Source: Roseburia hominis (GTDB taxonomy: Bacteria > Bacillota > Clostridia > Lachnospirales > Lachnospiraceae). From it: a stretch of DNA of 64,000 bases. The DNA lies in contig CP159990.1 in the NCBI GenBank assembly GCA_040702975.1, positions 620,001 through 684,000 of the forward strand, in the 5' to 3' direction. The notes under the pieces were generated by a model. The model worked only from the letters and a program-made list of their open reading frames with translations. It did no database searches and was not told the DNA's origin. This document shows, one piece after another, positions 54,906-63,907 of the stretch. Position 1 is the first letter of the stretch. Every line of letters starts with the position of its first letter. A program made the translations under genes and the position numbers.

Positions 54906-56087
54906 TTATTCTGCTTTCTCTTTTTTCCCCTGATACAACATTTTCAAAAAGATCGGTGTGATCACAGAGGATACCAAAATCAGCAGAATCACGGCCGAGA
55001 AATAGCTGGATTTGATCATCTGTACCTGAAGTCCTTTCTGTGCGACGATCAGGGCAACCTCTCCACGGGTCATCATGCCGATGCCGATTTTCAGCGAATC
55101 GCGGCCACAGAACCCAAGAATTCCGGACATCAGTCCGCAGCCAATGATTTTGGCGATAAGTCCCACGATAACGAAGAGTACACAGAAAACCAGCAGGGAA
55201 GAGGACATCTCATCAATCGATGTCTTCAGTCCGATACTTGCAAAGAATACCGGAGCAAAGAACATGTAGGAGCTGATATCTACCTTCCGTGCGATATAGT
55301 CGGAATCGTCAATACTGCAAAGGATAATGCCGGCTACATAAGCGCCCGTAATGTCAGCGATGCCAAAATATTTTTCCGCCGTATAGGCCAGGGCAAAGGC
55401 CAGTACGAAGCCGAGGATCGGAATTCGTCTGGTATGCGGGTAGCGCTGATCCAGGAATTTGAAAATATGGTAGATAATGAAGCCGCAGACGAGTGCAGCC
55501 ACAAAAAAAAGTACGGTGCTGATGATGACGGTAGACGGTTTGGACTCGGGGTCCTTCATGCCGATTACAAAAGTCAGCACGATGATGCCGATGACATCGT
55601 CGATAATCGCAGCGCTCATAATTGTTGTCCCGGTCTCGGATTTGAGATAGCCCAATTCCTGGAGGGACGCAACGGTAATACTTACGGAAGTCGCCGTCAT
55701 GATAGTGCCGATGAAGATGGCGGAGAAGAACTGGCTGCTTCCGGCAGGCGCGAAACCGTAGTAAAGGCTGTACAGAAGATAACCGCCGGCCAGAGGTACG
55801 AACACGCCTGCGCAGGCGATGAGCAGCGCCTTCCAGCCGGTGCGCATCAGGTCCTTCAGGCTGGTCTGAAGTCCTGCGAAGAACATCAAAAGGACAACGC
55901 CGATCTCCGCCATACCGTTAATCAATTCACTTTGCTGTACGAGTCCCAGTACGCTGGGACCAATCAAAAGTCCGGCAACGATCTCGCCGACGACCTGGGG
56001 AGCCTTGAGCTTTGCCGCAAGAAGGCCGCATAGCTTGGCGGAAATAAGAATGATAGCTAGGTCTCTGAATATTATGTAGGTTTCCAT
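54906..56087 (-). CDS. Cation:proton antiporter (CPA2/Kef-NapA type)
   Basis: A 393-residue membrane protein with about 12 segments. Typical are APQVVGEIVAGLLIGPSVLG at the start, VVLLMFFAGLQTSL, the ion-site helix TIMSAAIIDDVIGIIVLTFV with the paired Asp, and SIGLKTSIDE and GMMTRGEVALIVAQKGL near the end. No Trk-type C-terminal domain is present, so it is of the short type. A simple Na+ or K+/H+ exchanger is likely. It is a single gene on its strand. Confidence 0.9.
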   Translation of the reverse strand: METYIIFRDLAIILISAKLCGLLAAKLKAPQVVGEIVAGLLIGPSVLGLVQQSELINGMAEIGVVLLMFFAGLQTSLKDLMRTGWKALLIACAGVFVPLAGGYLLYSLYYGFAPAGSSQFFSAIFIGTIMTATSVSITVASLQELGYLKSETGTTIMSAAIIDDVIGIIVLTFVIGMKDPESKPSTVIISTVLFFVAALVCGFIIYHIFKFLDQRYPHTRRIPILGFVLAFALAYTAEKYFGIADITGAYVAGIILCSIDDSDYIARKVDISSYMFFAPVFFASIGLKTSIDEMSSSLLVFCVLFVIVGLIAKIIGCGLMSGILGFCGRDSLKIGIGMMTRGEVALIVAQKGLQVQMIKSSYFSAVILLILVSSVITPIFLKMLYQGKKEKAE

Positions 56088-56349
56088 TTCATATTACCCC
56101 CTTGAAAATAACGTAAGTTAGTTGATTAAAATTATCTTTTCCAGATTATAGCACTGTGGTTATTGCAGTGCAAGAGAGGGAGAAAGGGGTGCTTTGTGTG
56201 AAGATAGGAAACTAATTTGTTTATATAGAAAAATAAAAATATTAGTTTTACAACTGAAATTATGCATTTTGTATAGTGCATGCCATAGAGAGAAAATAAT
56301 TTTTGTGTAGTTTTGTCATTGCAGAAAGTAGATTCTTTTTGAGGTGGAA
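56088..56349. other. Long AT-rich intergenic region with candidate promoter
   Basis: No gene is visible. TTACAA (about 56251-56256), 18 bases and TATAGT form a plausible plus-strand promoter that would transcribe the repeats at 56350-56580. Confidence 0.4.
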
Positions 56350-56580
56350 TTGACGTAAGGGCGTTGTTAAAAGTTGGAATTTTTAGAACTGCCAGATTAT
56401 GTGGAACAGAGGGATTGACGTAGAGGGTATTCGTTAAAAGCCGGCGTTCTAAGAACTTCCCGACGACGTGGAGAGACGAGAATTACGTAGGAGTTGTTCG
56501 TTAAAAGTCAGTAATCTAAGAACTCTTAGGCAACGAGGAGGACCGGGACTTTATGCAGGAGGCGTTCTTTAAAGCGCGTC
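56350..56580 (+). repeat. Degenerate ~67-nt tandem repeats (three and a half copies)
   Basis: Copies begin at about 56350, 56415, 56483 and 56550, spaced 65, 68 and 67 bases. Shared pieces are TTGACGTAG-AGGG, GTTCGTTAAAAG, CTAAGAACT and an ACG-GGAG-GAC end. Each copy boundary holds a purine-rich ribosome-site-like stretch (GAGGTGG, AGAGGG, GAGGAGG). No open frame runs through. They lie upstream of the XRE-cupin regulator. Confidence 0.7.
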
Positions 56581-56646
56581 TAACATAGAGTAACGATAAA
56601 TTTTAGGGAAGATGGAATCAGATTTGAAAAATTTTCTCTAAATCTA

Positions 56647-56674
56647 TTGCAATTATTGGATATATCTGTATAAT
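56647..56674 (+). promoter_or_regulatory. Promoter of the XRE-cupin/pot operon
   Basis: TTGCAA (56647-56652), 16-nt spacer, TATAAT (56669-56674). About 118 nt of leader follow before the start codon. Confidence 0.65.
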
Positions 56675-56792
56675 AAATCGTGTTCGATATATTTAAAAAG
56701 AAAGTATAGTATTAGAAAACCCGGACTGAATAAGCATGTGGACGTGACCGCATGGCTGTTCGTCCGCAAAATAAAAAACGGGAGGTGTAATT

Positions 56793-57326
56793 TTGGATAT
56801 CGGAAAGAAGCTCAGGGAGCTTCGAATACAGAACGATCTGACACTTACAGACCTGGCATCAAGAAGTGAACTGACAAAAGGATTTTTGTCTCAGGTGGAG
56901 CGGAATCTGACGACGCCAAGTATTGCAACTTTGGAGGATATACTGGAAGCACTGGGGACGAATATGTCCGAGTTCTTCCGGGAAGAGGAAGAAAGACAGA
57001 TCGTATTTCAGACGAAAGACTTTTTTGAAGACGTGCAGGACGATTATACGATAGAGTGGATAATCCCGAACGCACAGAAGAATGAGATGGAACCTATTCT
57101 GCTGACTCTCCATCCGCACAGGAAGAGTCAGGTGCTTCAGGCGCATCAGGGAGAAGAATTCGGGTACGTGCTGAAGGGGAATGTGACACTTATCTGCGGC
57201 AGCAAGAAATATAAATTAAAAGCGCAGGAGACATTTTACTTAGAGGGGACGAAGAGTCATTATCTGTACAATCACGGCAGCGGTGATGCGAAGATACTTT
57301 GGATCACCACGCCGCCGGTGTTCTGA
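56793..57326 (+). CDS. XRE-family regulator with C-terminal cupin
   Basis: A 177-residue protein. The N-terminal helix-turn-helix (IGKKLRELRIQNDLTLTDLASRSELTKGFLSQVERNLTTPSIATLEDI) is followed by a cupin barrel (QAHQGEEFGYVLKGNVTLICGSKKYKLKAQETFYLEGTKSHYLYN). The layout is like PuuR and similar sensors of small metabolites. Start TTG 56793 follows GGGAGGTG. It is 57 nt before potA, so it probably controls polyamine uptake in response to polyamine or a related amine. Confidence 0.92.
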   Translation: MDIGKKLRELRIQNDLTLTDLASRSELTKGFLSQVERNLTTPSIATLEDILEALGTNMSEFFREEEERQIVFQTKDFFEDVQDDYTIEWIIPNAQKNEMEPILLTLHPHRKSQVLQAHQGEEFGYVLKGNVTLICGSKKYKLKAQETFYLEGTKSHYLYNHGSGDAKILWITTPPVF

Positions 57327-57383
57327 TAGAACGGTTTTGTGCAGTATTCTGGCGTTTTATCTCCCGGGAAGGAGAAGGTGATA

Positions 57384-58961
57384 ATGGAACAGAAGAAACT
57401 GATCGAGTTTCGGAACATTGTTAAAAGTTTTGATGGACAGATTGTATTAAAAGGGGTAAACCTTGATATTTATGAGAAAGAATTTGTAACCCTGCTGGGG
57501 CCAAGCGGGTGCGGAAAGACGACGCTCCTCAGAATTCTGGGAGGATTTCTGGAAGCAGATGAGGGAAAGGTGATCTTCGACGGCGAGGAGATCAGTCAGA
57601 AACCGCCGTATGAGAGGGAGCTGAACACCGTTTTCCAGAAATACGCGCTGTTTCCGCATTTGAGCGTGTACGAGAATATCGCATTTGGGCTTAAGATTAA
57701 TAAGATGAGCAAGGACGTGATCGAGCAGAAGGTCATGAAGATGTTAAAGCTCATCGGTCTGGAAGGGTTTGAGAATAAAAATACGACCTTATTGTCCGGC
57801 GGCCAGCAGCAGCGGGTCGCGATCGCGCGTGCGCTGGTGAATGAGCCGAAGGTGCTGCTTCTCGATGAGCCACTTGCCGCTCTGGACCTAAAGCTCAGAA
57901 AGGAAATGCAGTACGAGCTGAAACGAATCCAGCAGGAGGTCGGGATCACGTTCATTTTCGTGACACATGATCAGGAAGAGGCGCTGACCATGTCGGATAA
58001 GATCGTTGTCATGAAGAGCGGAGAGATTCAGCAGGTCGGCACGCCGCAGGAGATCTACAATGAACCGGCGAACCGGTATGTGGCGAATTTCATTGGCGAG
58101 AGCAATATTATTCCGGGCGTGATGGTGGAGGATTATAAAGTCCGGTTCGACGACATCACCTTTGACTGTGTGGACTTTGGATTTAAGGAAAATGAGCTGG
58201 TGGATGTGGTCATTCGTCCGGAGGACATCGACATCGTGGATGTGAAGGACGGAAAGATGACCGGCGAGGTGCTGAGCGTCCTGTTCAAAGGCGTTCACTA
58301 TGAGATCATGGTGGAGACCGTGCCGGGTACCCAGGTGACGGTCCGAATGCATGTGACCCGCAACCATGACGTGACCAGCGGGGACGGAAAAGAGAAGATC
58401 AGTGCGACGAATTTCTATGTGGATCTGGAGGACGTGAAGGATCTGGACGACAAGGAAGTGGTGGCACGTTCGAATGCACAGGCGTGGAATCCGGAAACGG
58501 ACGATTATATTTCCATTTCCAAAATCGAGTATGATGTAAGGGAAGAAGAGGGAGTGTATCCGGTGACATTCTCTACTGCCAACGGAACCACGATCGAGCG
58601 CAGCATTTTCGTGGTAAATCAGCCGTTCGTCAAGAATGAGAAGGCAAATGAGGCGGTCATGGCGTTCAACTTTATGACCACGGTAGAGGAGCTGGAAGAA
58701 TCTCAGGCACTTGACACGGATATCAAGACCTGGGCGAATGCGCAGGCATGGAAGCTAAGCGATGAGAATCAAAGTGTTGACATCAGTGTAGATTATGATT
58801 TCGATCCGGAAAATGTGACGGAAGGCGTTTACCGGATCACCTTCTCCACGACGGGGCGGGAGTTTAAGATCCACACTACGGATTACACGGAGGAAGGTCA
58901 GGAGGTCGGACTGACATTTTTCCCGGAAGATATCCATGTCATGTCAAGGATGGTATATTAG
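57384..58961 (+). CDS. potA: Spermidine/putrescine ABC transporter ATPase PotA with insertion
   Basis: A 525-residue ATPase. Walker [10 protein letters not shown] near residue 39, Q-loop, signature [15 protein letters not shown], Walker B VLLLDEP and switch His in FVTHDQEE are all intact. The TOBE domain begins near 270 ([31 protein letters not shown]). Usual PotA proteins have about 350-380 residues. Here about 150 extra residues (about 345-495) split the TOBE, which resumes as [14 protein letters not shown]. The insert holds two similar modules, each with NAQAW and a (E)GVYxxTFST-type strand. ATG 57384 follows GAAGGAGAAG. Confidence 0.9.
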   Translation: MEQKKLIEFRNIVKSFDGQIVLKGVNLDIYEKEFVTLLGPSGCGKTTLLRILGGFLEADEGKVIFDGEEISQKPPYERELNTVFQKYALFPHLSVYENIAFGLKINKMSKDVIEQKVMKMLKLIGLEGFENKNTTLLSGGQQQRVAIARALVNEPKVLLLDEPLAALDLKLRKEMQYELKRIQQEVGITFIFVTHDQEEALTMSDKIVVMKSGEIQQVGTPQEIYNEPANRYVANFIGESNIIPGVMVEDYKVRFDDITFDCVDFGFKENELVDVVIRPEDIDIVDVKDGKMTGEVLSVLFKGVHYEIMVETVPGTQVTVRMHVTRNHDVTSGDGKEKISATNFYVDLEDVKDLDDKEVVARSNAQAWNPETDDYISISKIEYDVREEEGVYPVTFSTANGTTIERSIFVVNQPFVKNEKANEAVMAFNFMTTVEELEESQALDTDIKTWANAQAWKLSDENQSVDISVDYDFDPENVTEGVYRITFSTTGREFKIHTTDYTEEGQEVGLTFFPEDIHVMSRMVY

Positions 58962-59798
58962 ATGAAGAAATTTTCGCAGCTCGCAATCCCTTATATTGTT
59001 TGGGCGGTGATCATGCTGGTACTTCCGATGGTATTGATCGCCTTGTATTCAATCACCCAACCAGGAAACAGTATTGTTTCTTTTTCAATTACATTGGATC
59101 ATTATGTCAAATTTTTTACCGACCAGGACTTTTTGATTATCCTTTGGCGTTCTCTGTGGATTGCGGTGAAAACGACGATTATCTGCCTGCTCATCGGCTA
59201 TCCGATCGCCTATTACATTTCACGCTGTAGCGAGCGGGTGCAGAATATTCTGGTTCTTGGCATCACGATTCCTATGTGGATCAACATGCTGGTGAGAACG
59301 TATGCGTGGATCGGCCTTTTAAGTGAAGACGGACTGGTGCAGAGATTCCTTGGTATTTTTGGCCTTGGAGGAACAGAACTTTTGTATACGGAAGGCGCGG
59401 TGCTTTTGGGAATGGTGTATAACTTCCTGCCGTTCATGATCCTACAGATCAATACGGCCCTGTGTAAGATGGACCACTCTCTTCTGGAGGCGGCCGCGGA
59501 CCTGGGAGCCAATCAGGTGCAGACCTTTAGACGGGTCACGCTTCCCCTGTCTCTGCCGGGAGTGATCAATGGAATCACGCTGGTGTTTTTGCCGGCGGTG
59601 AGTTCCTTCTTTATTCCAAAGCTCCTCGGCGGAGGAAAATATTTCCTGATTGGTAATGTGATCGAGAATCAGTTCATTACCGTGGGAGAATGGAACTTCG
59701 GCAGTGCGATTTCTATGATCATGGCAGTCATCATGATGCTTCTCATGATGTTCGTGCGCAAGGTGGAGATCCGTAATCAGGGCGGAAAGGAGGAGTAG
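58962..59798 (+). CDS. potB: Spermidine/putrescine ABC transporter permease PotB
   Basis: A 278-residue permease with six membrane segments. The EAA loop reads LLEAAADLGANQVQTFRRVTLPLSLPGV near residue 175. It begins directly at the end of potA (ATG follows the TAG stop) and is followed 5 nt later by the potCD fusion. Together with potA and potCD it forms a complete polyamine importer. Confidence 0.93.
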   Translation: MKKFSQLAIPYIVWAVIMLVLPMVLIALYSITQPGNSIVSFSITLDHYVKFFTDQDFLIILWRSLWIAVKTTIICLLIGYPIAYYISRCSERVQNILVLGITIPMWINMLVRTYAWIGLLSEDGLVQRFLGIFGLGGTELLYTEGAVLLGMVYNFLPFMILQINTALCKMDHSLLEAAADLGANQVQTFRRVTLPLSLPGVINGITLVFLPAVSSFFIPKLLGGGKYFLIGNVIENQFITVGEWNFGSAISMIMAVIMMLLMMFVRKVEIRNQGGKEE

Positions 59799-59803
59799 GC
59801 GTT

Positions 59804-61696
59804 ATGAAAAAAGGGAAACGTCCGGTGGGAAAGATTTTGATGATTCTCGCGATCGCCTTCTTCTATCTGCCGATTCTTTATATGATCGTGTTCTCGTTCA
59901 ACGATGGGAAATCCCTGACCAGCTTTACGGGATTTTCCCTGCGCTGGTACCAGCATATGCTGGATTCCGGCGATATGATGGAGGCGCTCTATACGACGTT
60001 CAGTATTGCGCTGATCGCGACTTTTATTTCTACGGTCGTCGGGACCATTTCCGCAATCGGGCTTAGTAAATCAAAAAAACTGGTGCGGGATCTGATGCAG
60101 CAGGTGGACAATCTGCCGATGATGAACCCGGAGATCGTGACGGCGATTGGATTTATGCTGTTATTTATCACGTTCCGGGTGGAGAAGGGGTATATGACGA
60201 TGCTCCTTGCGCATATTGCATTCTGTATTCCGTATGTGATTCTTTCGGTTATGCCGAAGATCCGTTCTCTGGACCCGAATCTGGCGGACGCGGCGATGGA
60301 CTTAGGGGCAACGCCCTGGCAGGCCCTGACGAAGGTCATCGTGCCGCAGATCACGCCGGGCATTGTGTCGGGGGCACTGATCGCATTTACGATGTCGGTG
60401 GACGATTTTATTATTTCATATTTCGTTACGGGAAGCGGGGTTAAGAACTTAAGTATCATGGTCTATACCATGAGCAAACGTGTGAACCCGAGCATCAACG
60501 CGGTCTCTACCCTGATGATCGTCATTATCACGGTCGTGCTGGTGGTGATCAACGTGGCGCCGGTGGTGGCGGCGAAGCGGCAGAGATCCAGCGAGGTGAA
60601 GAGACGAAAGGCGTTGGTTCCGGTAACTCTGGCTGTTGTTTGTGTGGTAGTCTTTCTGGTAGTATTCCGGTTTGGCGGTGGCAAAGAGGAACGCCCCTTT
60701 GAAGGACAGACCCTTCATCTTTATAACTGGGGAGAATATACCGGGGAAAATATCATCGGCGACTTTGAGGAAGCGACCGGTGCGAAGGTGGTTCAGGAAA
60801 ATTTCGACTCCAACGAGCAGATGTATATCAAGGTGGCAAATGGCGAGGCCTATGACATTCTCGTGCCCAGCGATTATATGATTCAGAGGCTGATTTCCGA
60901 GGGGTATCTGCAAAAGCTGGATCACTCCAGGCTGGACTGTATGGATAAGCTGACGGAGTCGGTAAAGAATCTTCCGTATGATCCGGGAAATGAGTACTCG
61001 GTTCCGTATTTCTGGGGCACGGTGGGAATCGTGTACGACAAGAATAAGGTGGATATCGAGGATCTGAAGCGGGAAGGCTTTAATATTTTCCTGGATGAAA
61101 AATACCGCGGGGATATTTACCTGTATGACTCAGAGAGAGACAGCTTTATGATGGCGCTCAAAGCCCTGGGATATTCGATGAATACGGAAAATATGGATGA
61201 GCTTAATGAGGCCTATGAGTGGCTGGTGAAATGTGTGCAGACGATGGAGCCGGAGATTGTGATGGACGAGATTATCGATAACATGGCGCAGGGAAGAAAG
61301 GCGCTGGGGCTAATCTATTCCGGAGATGCGACTTATGTCATAGATGAGAATGAGGAGATGGGATATTATCTTCCGGAGACCGGGACGAACCTGTGGTCGG
61401 ATGCGATGGTCATTCCGAAGAATGCGAAGAATCCCGAGCTGGCCCACGCGTTCATCAATTTTGCCAGTGATTATGACGGGGCTTATGATAATTCAAGCTA
61501 TGTGGGATATACTTCGGCAAATCAGGAGGTCATGGATGATCTTTTTGGAGAGGGCGGAGATTTCGAAGGGATTAATGCCTACATTCCGAGGTCGGATAAT
61601 GAGATGGACGAGGTGTTTGTCTATAATGAGAATACCAGGAAGGAGATTGCGAATCTCTGGAGCCGGGTGAAGATCGCGGCTAGTAATGCAAATTAG
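59804..61696 (+). CDS. potC: Fused PotC permease-PotD binding protein
   Basis: A 630-residue fusion. Residues 1-265 are a PotC-type permease (six segments; EAA loop LADAAMDLGATPWQALTKVIVPQITPGI). An extra membrane segment at about 270-290 (VTLAVVCVVVFLVVF) tethers the PotD-like binding domain outside the cell: LHLYNWGEYTGENIIGDFEEATGAKVVQENFDSNEQMYIKV, then YDILVPSDYMIQRL, and VPYFWGTVGIVYDKNKV. No lipobox is needed. The frame is continuous, with no stop or internal signal peptidase site, so the fusion looks genuine. AAGGAGGAG lies before the start. Confidence 0.92.
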   Translation: MKKGKRPVGKILMILAIAFFYLPILYMIVFSFNDGKSLTSFTGFSLRWYQHMLDSGDMMEALYTTFSIALIATFISTVVGTISAIGLSKSKKLVRDLMQQVDNLPMMNPEIVTAIGFMLLFITFRVEKGYMTMLLAHIAFCIPYVILSVMPKIRSLDPNLADAAMDLGATPWQALTKVIVPQITPGIVSGALIAFTMSVDDFIISYFVTGSGVKNLSIMVYTMSKRVNPSINAVSTLMIVIITVVLVVINVAPVVAAKRQRSSEVKRRKALVPVTLAVVCVVVFLVVFRFGGGKEERPFEGQTLHLYNWGEYTGENIIGDFEEATGAKVVQENFDSNEQMYIKVANGEAYDILVPSDYMIQRLISEGYLQKLDHSRLDCMDKLTESVKNLPYDPGNEYSVPYFWGTVGIVYDKNKVDIEDLKREGFNIFLDEKYRGDIYLYDSERDSFMMALKALGYSMNTENMDELNEAYEWLVKCVQTMEPEIVMDEIIDNMAQGRKALGLIYSGDATYVIDENEEMGYYLPETGTNLWSDAMVIPKNAKNPELAHAFINFASDYDGAYDNSSYVGYTSANQEVMDDLFGEGGDFEGINAYIPRSDNEMDEVFVYNENTRKEIANLWSRVKIAASNAN

Positions 61697-61732
61697 ATAG
61701 TGTCTGTTGATTAGCATGGAAACACTTGATTT

Positions 61733-61771
61733 GTATTCGTAATGAATCTGCCCGGGATTCATTACGAATAC
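61733..61771. terminator. Convergent hairpin terminator
   Basis: GTATTCGTAATGAATC and GATTCATTACGAATAC form a 16-bp perfect stem with a 7-nt loop between the potCD and the anti-sigma genes. T-tract is short. Confidence 0.7.
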
Positions 61772-61786
61772 TTTCAGGTATGCTTG

Positions 61787-62587
61787 TTATTGTAAGGAGT
61801 TTATGATTTCTTTCATTGTTTCAGTAGATACACTTCCTTTAAGGGCATATTGTATACCATCTGCTACGAATACAGCACATTTTCCTGAAACAATACCAGA
61901 AGCATCAGCACTGGAATTTGCAGATTGAATCAGGTTTACTTTATATCCCTGGGAGGAAACAAAGGATTCGGCATATTCATAGAAACCTAAATATTCTGAA
62001 TCCAGTCCTTGTTCCAGTTGCTCGTCACTTAATATTACAATAGCTTCCAGCGTGATTGGTGTTTTATATTTCATGCCAGGCATATATGAATAGAACTGTT
62101 CATTTGCATTATATTCAAAATGGGAAGTATCACCTATGATGAAGTTTTTAATTCTGATCGTAGCGGTACTGGCTTTATCAGTTTCCATGTTGCCCTGCAT
62201 GTATGGATTATTTTGCGCTAGTTCAGTTGTCAATAGGTGAAGACCGGTTGATTCGGCAAAAGCATCAATGTCTGTAAAATCATAAAAATATAATCCGTTT
62301 TCTTCTTTGATTCCGTCTGGAAATGTTATTTCTACTTTTTGCATCGAATCTAATTCGGGAAGTACCGTTCCGTTTACTTTTATAATATTATTTATAAAAT
62401 ACCCCGCTGCAGCAGTAGTGCCTAAAACCAGAATGAACAAGCACGCAATGGCAGCATATCTAAGGGGAGATTTGTAAAAAGTCTTTCGCGGTTTACTACT
62501 TTTGCGGATTCGTTCTTTTAAGTCTTCACTAAATATAATTCTTTCTAGGTCTCTATCAAGGATTTCTTTCATATTGGCTTGGTTCAT
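61787..62587 (-). CDS. Putative anti-sigma factor with one membrane segment
   Basis: A 266-residue protein. About 45 cytoplasmic residues (MNQANMKEILDRDLERIIFSEDLKERIRK) precede one membrane segment (YAAIACLFILVLGTTAAAGYFI, about residues 42-64); about 200 external residues follow, with the end KCAVFVADGIQYALKGSVSTETMKEI. Start: GGAGG lies directly before ATG 62596 but 9 bases before ATG 62587, so the latter is chosen. It overlaps the sigma gene by about 32 nt, supporting a co-translated regulator. It resembles the anti-sigma at 2 kb in layout, not in sequence. Confidence 0.65.
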   Translation of the reverse strand: MNQANMKEILDRDLERIIFSEDLKERIRKSSKPRKTFYKSPLRYAAIACLFILVLGTTAAAGYFINNIIKVNGTVLPELDSMQKVEITFPDGIKEENGLYFYDFTDIDAFAESTGLHLLTTELAQNNPYMQGNMETDKASTATIRIKNFIIGDTSHFEYNANEQFYSYMPGMKYKTPITLEAIVILSDEQLEQGLDSEYLGFYEYAESFVSSQGYKVNLIQSANSSADASGIVSGKCAVFVADGIQYALKGSVSTETMKEIINSLQ

Positions 62588-63077
62588 TATCATCATCCTC
62601 CAAAATTTGTTTCAATTTTTTTCGCGCGCGCCTGATTTGTTGAGCTATTGTATTTTCTTTTTTCTTTGTGATCTTGGAAATTTCCTTTATAGATAGGCCT
62701 TGGTAATAATAAAGTATAATCAACTGGCGGTCATTTCTATTTAATAGCATAACAGCTTCAGCCAAAGAATTATGTTCTATCATATCATTGATAGGATTCA
62801 TTGTATGCTGCCGCTCTAATATGTTGTCATCAGGTGTGACGTATTTGTACCAAGAAGTACGCATAATATTTTTGCAACAGTTGATAGCAATTTTGGTTAA
62901 CCATGCTTTTTCGCTTTCTGTGTTTTTTAGATTATTATAAGCATTAAGTGCTTTCAAAAATGTTTCTTGCGTAGCATCCTGTGCTAAGTGATAGTCTCTT
63001 GTATAAAGAAAACATGTCCGCAAAATACATGTGCCATATTCATTCATCAGTTTTTCTAATATGATTTCATTCGGCAT
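62556..63077 (-). CDS. RNA polymerase ECF-type sigma factor
   Basis: A 173-residue sigma factor. Region 2: LMNEYGTCILRTCFLYTRDYHLAQDATQETFLKALNAYNNLK, with region 2.4 in WLTKIAINCCKNIMR. Region 4: LLNRNDRQLIILYYYQGLSIKEISKITKKKENTIAQQIRRARKKLKQIL. The order and length are standard for the group. AAAGGAGG precedes ATG 63077. It overlaps the membrane-bound regulator downstream. I cannot define its own promoter with confidence. Confidence 0.9.
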   Translation of the reverse strand: MPNEIILEKLMNEYGTCILRTCFLYTRDYHLAQDATQETFLKALNAYNNLKNTESEKAWLTKIAINCCKNIMRTSWYKYVTPDDNILERQHTMNPINDMIEHNSLAEAVMLLNRNDRQLIILYYYQGLSIKEISKITKKKENTIAQQIRRARKKLKQILEDDDNEPSQYERNP

Positions 63078-63295
63078 TATGTCCTCCTTTTATTATTAAA
63101 GACACATTCGGGAGAAAAAAATGACAGTTTACACATAATATATTACTCAACTTTTCTACCAGCATAATCTATAAAAGGTGCTGATTTCGGAGGGGGGGGG
63201 TAGGGTTTATACAAAACAAAAATAAAGCAACAAATAGGCACGCTTGACAGGCTTTGCTTGCGAATAGATGGAAAAGTTGGGTATATTATAAAAAA
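63078..63295. other. Intergenic region with a nine-G run
   Basis: Contains the sigma-gene upstream region on the minus strand and G9 at 63192-63200. No gene is visible. Possible -35/-10 boxes are too loose to name. Confidence 0.4.
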
Positions 63296-63330
63296 CCTGC
63301 CTATATAATCCTTTGTATTATATAGGCAGG
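63296..63330 (-). terminator. Terminator of the secreted-protein gene
   Basis: CCTGCCTATATAAT and ATTATATAGGCAGG form a 14-bp perfect stem. On the minus strand it is followed by TTTTTT, 47 nt after the stop codon at 63378. Confidence 0.85.
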
Positions 63331-63377
63331 ATTATTAATTTATATCAGTTTTTTTCTGACAAAATAATTGTAGCTCA

Positions 63378-63907
63378 TTAGTATGAATATACGGTTCCAC
63401 TGCCTACAAGTTTTTTGGTAGCATCAAGATAATCATTATTGGTAATCTTTACTTTATAACTGCCACCTTTTTGTAATCCAGTTATAGTACCAGATTGAGT
63501 GCCGCCAACAGAGAATTGAAGGTTTCTGTTAACAATACCTATTATTGATACAGTATATAGATGTCCATCATATCCCGATTGTGTTACTTCCTGTAGGTTC
63601 TGCACTTCTGCATTTGCTGTTACTTTTACCTTTGTTCCATTAATTTTAAAACTACTTGAAGTTACAGAATAGCTAATCCTAAAGCTGAAATGTTTGTCCG
63701 TTCCTCTGGTATTATGCCATCTAATGTATTCTCCGGTATCAGGATTTTCATAGTCTTCGCCTACATAAACGATATCTTCACCATTGACAATTAAATATTC
63801 CCTGTTATCTGGTGAAACGTTAGTATTTGTTTCTGCTGCAGAAACGGTGGTCGGTAATGACAACATCATAATTGCAAAAAGCAGAGTGATTTTCGTAATC
63901 TTTTCAT
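63378..63907 (-). pseudogene. Secreted hypothetical protein, start codon out of frame by one base
   Basis: The mature protein is about 145 residues, rich in Thr, Ser, Val and Gly, probably all-beta (FSFRISYSVTSSSFKINGTKVKVTANAEV, TQSGTITGLQKGG). A signal peptide in this frame reads ITKITLLFAIMMLSLPTTVSAAE with an Ala-x-Ala cleavage site. The well-placed start, ATG at 63907-63905 after AAGGAGG, is in another frame and stops after 13 codons. One more A in the A4 run at codon 2 would give MKKITKITLL, a normal signal peptide. The in-frame ATG 63869 is inside the signal sequence. Family unknown. Confidence 0.7.
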
